A stretch of DNA of 64,000 bases from Leucocoprinus leucothites (lineage: Eukaryota; Basidiomycota; Agaricomycetes; Agaricales; Agaricaceae): assembly GCA_013368445.1 (NCBI GenBank), contig JAACJO010000023.1:248001-312000 (forward strand), read 5' to 3'. A program made the position numbers and the translations under genes. The notes beneath the pieces were generated by a model that worked only from the letters and a program-made list of their open reading frames with translations, was not told the DNA's origin and did not search any database. Below are positions 60,708-64,000 of this stretch, in pieces. The stretch's first letter is position 1, and each line of letters begins with the position of its first letter.

Positions 60708-62006
60708 ATGGCGTCTTTTAAATCAGAGCGTGGTTTTCGCAAGCCCTACAGTACGAGCAGCCTTGGCTCAGTCTTTACCACCAATTCTGTCTAGTAACAC
60801 CTGGCTTCTTTTTCGCGACATTTCCCACCCCGGGGACCCTCAAGAGCTCCCGAAGGCCATTGATTATACGACAAAGCATCTGGAATCAACAATGGTGCAC
60901 CGCGTACCTCAAGGCCCCCACCGACACTATTCACAGCCTCTACATCAGGCGGGCCTACGGACAAGCTTCTCATCTCAAACCTACACTACGAGGTCACAAC
61001 TAAAGATTTGACGGTACGTCCTCGCCACTCACCACTGGATACATCCTCTTCCTTTCCTGTTTCTGTCCTATGTTCTGACAACGTATGGCCCTACCACTCA
61101 CTCCTTTCCTTAGATCATTTTCGGACAAACTGGCACGCTTGTGCGTGAGCCATTGATCAGGGTATGGCAAGCCCCCCAAGCTACTCCCTCCATTGAAGTA
61201 AATAAATAAACAAAACGCCAACAAAAATCCTTCCGACATTTTTTCTCTTCTTCTACCTTGAATCTGATCTCTTCTTTGGTCACATACCGTCATGTCCTCT
61301 GACGACCCCTGGTATGTCTGCTCAACTTTGGCTCGCGTTGACGGATAATGTTTCTTGGATTCTATCGGTGCACTGGTTGGTTGTTTACGGTCTTTTTTGT
61401 TTTTTTTTGTTTTTTGGTACTTTGATAGTACGATCGTAGTGGCCGTTCCTCTGGTCAAGCTGTCGTTTCTTTAGAGACGATTACACAGGCTGTCCGCGCC
61501 AAGAAGCAGTTCAACGTTAATTTTAGCCAAAGGTAAGGTCTCGTCCACGATACGATACTTGTACCGAGCCTGTTGTCGACAGGTCAACCAATGACTATCG
61601 ATTTTCTTGCTCCAAGACCTCCGCGTCTCAGGTCTTCAAGTGTACCGAATCCTTCACTTATCAACCGAATTCAAAAACCATCGCTCAAGGACCGACTTAC
61701 TCGGGATGATTCGAGTGTCAAGACGGCATCTTCAATATGAGTTGGTGGAAATAAGGATCTACTCATCTTGTTCTTGCATATTCACGATTGAGCTTGCCCT
61801 TCAGGGGAGGTGTTGGACCGACTCGTACAAGACCTGGAGCTGGTGCTGGTCGTGTACCGTGCGGCGCGAAGAAGGGACCGAAGAAACCACCGACGGCAAA
61901 AGAGTTGGACAAAGAGTTGGATGCGTTCATGGGTGATTCAAATGCGCCTACTGGTGCTGGAACGACTGAGACGAGTGTGGAAGTTCAGGATGTTATGTTG
62001 GCTTGA
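60708..62006 (+). CDS. Tho4/Yra1-like RRM mRNA-export protein, probable frameshift
   Basis: REF/Aly-type RNA-binding adaptor that links mRNA to export factors. Proposed exons: 60708-60750, 60877-61013, 61114-61161, 61429-61532, 61583-61714 and 61810-62006. The RRM is split over them: DKLLISNLHYEVTTKDLT, IIFGQTGTLVREPLIR, then YDRSGRSSGQAVVSL with AKKQFN. Then GQPMTIDFLAPRPP, NPSLINRIQKPSLKDRLTRD and the Arg/Gly region lead to a typical end, TAKELDKELDAFMGD. Phases agree everywhere except after 61532: the exon ending there has one base too many, and removing one T from the run at 61521-61524 would restore the expected frame. So this is either a sequencing error, an unrecognised splice event, or a recent inactivating insertion. 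The first exon is the least certain part. Confidence 0.65.
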
Positions 62007-62300
62007 ATTTGTCGTAGTTTGCTAGATACTTTCCTCCTGATCTGACTCATTAATGCTCGCCTTGCATTTCATGTTTTCTTTTCTGTCTTGTAACTAGTTT
62101 GACTATCCCTGGTGCTCAACCTGGTCAACAGTTCAACATTTGGTTCTTTCCTCTCGATAGGAGGATGTGTTGAATCTGGTGGCCGCGAGCTGTGAGCTCC
62201 TGGCTGAATCGAGAATACCAAGTACTTGGTAATTAGAATTTACCGAATGTGGACCACTCCTGGATAAACTGTGAAGCAAAAAGATACTACAAAATATGGT

Positions 62301-62387
62301 TGGCCAACGTGGGGATCGAACCCAAGACCTTCGCGTTAACAGTTGCAGGTATTAGCACGACGCTCTAACCAACTGAGCTAGTCGGCC
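62301..62387 (-). tRNA. tRNA-Ile (AAT) with 13-nt intron
   Basis: On the minus strand the 7-bp acceptor stem GGCCGAC pairs with GTTGGCC, the discriminator is A, the D arm reads GCTCAGTTGGTTAGAGC and the T arm contains GGTTCGATCC. The anticodon arm is TCGTG-CTAATA...-CGCGA, giving anticodon AAT, with an intron of about 13 nt (cctgcaactgtta) after position 37, the normal place for eukaryotic tRNA introns. Confidence 0.93.
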
Positions 62388-64000
62388 ATTTATATTATTT
62401 CAAGGTATTAATATCTCCAGAGTCACTTGAGAGCTGGGAACCAGTTGCAGTCTCCAGCTACGCCCGCTCAAGATAGCTATGACTGTAAATCACTACCAGG
62501 GCAATTTACAAATATTCACAATACTGACTACGAGCTCTGCAGATTTAGGGTGCATACGCCCCTTCATGAGACACTTCTGCCCAGACACACCCTCTCTCGC
62601 TGCCTCTACTCATTCAGACGCATCTAGTGCTCTTGATCACATTCCCAGAGCCACATCATACATAGCTAGCTCGACCTAAGGCTATTGAATTCAAGTTGAT
62701 ATTTGTACTGCGAGCACTCCAGCGTTGACGCTCTTCGTGGATGGGTGGAGGTCTTCTTGTCCAAGTTCATTGTTCACTTTTGGCATGGATTCCTGGATCG
62801 ACCACTGGTGCCAAATCGTTGATAACAATGTACTCGTTTGCGTGAACGGACCGTACACGTCACATCTGATGAACCAGACCCTGATGAGTTGTTTCGTCTG
62901 CTTCGCAGAAGACGGCGGCGATTCGTCTCCAGATGACCAGTTGCACCATCAAAATTACCCTGGTCCAATCGTTGTGACAGTTCAGCGCTTCTTATACCTA
63001 AGACTGCTGCATTTTTGTATGCTTCCTGGATGCTTCTCGGCGATGTTCATTAGGGGAAGAGCGAACTCATGCAAGACTGGATCGGAAGGTGGGGAGACCA
63101 ATGTGTGGTGTAATCCACATAAGTCTCCGATGATGATATCAAGACTTTTTGGAAAAAAAATTGCGTACTAGATGACGATTTGGGTCTCCCTATTTTGCTT
63201 TCTCAAGTTGGTTCTTTACATCAGTCCCTCACCTGACAGGAACCGTACTCCAAGACCCTGAGAGTATCGCTTCGAGGCAGGGACGATAACCAAAATGCTT
63301 GACATCCCCATTTAATCCGAAGCAGGTGAAGCGAGCTTTTCTGGGACAAAACCCTCAAGATTGGCAATCACAGTCTCGGAACTCGTAACTGATAGACATT
63401 TTGGTGGCAGGCACCATAAATAGTCTTGCAATCTATGATGCGTCAAGACGTCTGGCAAGTAACAGTATTATAGGCTATGCTCAAAGAATTTTTGTTCCAT
63501 CTCAGTACTTTGGTGGTAATCAATGTCATGGAGGGTTTATTGAAATCAGTCTTGTGGCGGACCAGGTCCCTCTCATACGCTCGGATCTTGGTTCGCAGGG
63601 CATGTTGTTCTGAGCCTGTAGCCGTGTCCTTAAAACACGGACACTAGCTCAGCTACTGTTCCTCGATTTCTCGCTCTCTTTTTCTCATATTAGGCTGACT
63701 GAGATTATTCTGGCAATGAACACCTCGTAGGCTTGAGAGGGCAAGTTTACTTTCTTCCGACTTCAAACGAGTTAGCGGCAGTATGCAGCCAATCCTGAAC
63801 TTCCTCCCCCTTTCACCGTGACACTACTTACCACAAGCATCCTTCCAATCACACACGGGAGAAGCCCCGTCCAACTCTGTGCTTCAGCCAGCCTGTCAGC
63901 ATAAGTACTTGGCCACCGCGGACGGATTCCGAAGTTCGTACATTTGAGCAATCCGGGCTCGTCTAGGTCATACTAGACTCGCCCAAAGTGGTATATCATG
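62388..64000. other. Gene-free right end, 1.6 kb
   Basis: No supportable gene on either strand; frames up to 148 codons (62725-63171) lack family character or splice continuity. No repeat, RNA gene or mobile element was recognised. Confidence 0.4.

Noticed and set aside
62725..63171. 148-codon frame near the right end
   Set aside because: Composition is unlike the real genes, with no homology pattern and no supporting introns.

Overview
The window is nuclear DNA from a filamentous basidiomycete, most likely an Agaricomycete. Nearly every gene is broken by many 50-60 bp GT-AG introns, some exons are as short as 11-16 nt, there are two class I hydrophobins, and several families typical of mushroom-forming fungi are present. 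Gene models were rebuilt by hand from splice sites and reading-frame phase, so start codons and a few junctions are inferences.

Left part (1-13,300): a gene-poor, decayed end with an F-box pseudogene and a purine-rich stretch without open frames. It is followed by an orphan gene, a phytanoyl-CoA dioxygenase-family gene, a Gfd2/YDR514C-like RNase H-fold gene and a multi-exon membrane glycoprotein. Middle (13,300-27,800): hydrophobin, beta-tubulin, hydrophobin, a 62-residue Cys-rich membrane peptide, and the complete pyrimidine gene URA2/pyrABCN (2232 aa), all on the + strand.

28,200-38,000: a fungal SLATT-domain protein and a questin-oxidase-like gene read outward from a shared 1.4 kb region. 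Two convergent F-box genes whose stop codons lie 14 bp apart follow, then a decayed duplicate of the second F-box gene. 38,200-56,700: a block entirely on the minus strand with a 1215-aa disordered protein, the polarity kinase KIN1 (catalytic domain plus C-terminal KA1), signal peptidase subunit SPC1, an Old Yellow Enzyme-family oxidoreductase with a hydrophobic tail, two small Gly/His/Tyr-rich proteins that start alike, and a TENA/THI-4 protein. 57,200-62,400: on the + strand a trypsin-fold protein with a helical insertion, mitochondrial ribosomal protein mL59 and a Tho4/Yra1-like RRM protein with a probable 1-nt frameshift; then an intron-containing tRNA-Ile on the minus strand. The last 1.6 kb has no supportable gene.

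The genes do not form one pathway. Housekeeping functions (tubulin, pyrimidine synthesis, protein secretion, mitochondrial translation, mRNA export, cell polarity) are mixed with lineage-specific genes. The most unusual items are the SLATT-domain protein, the trypsin-fold protein with its helical insertion, the small Cys-rich peptide, an exon-plus-intron duplication in the CsbD-like gene, and a transition-biased F-box pseudogene.
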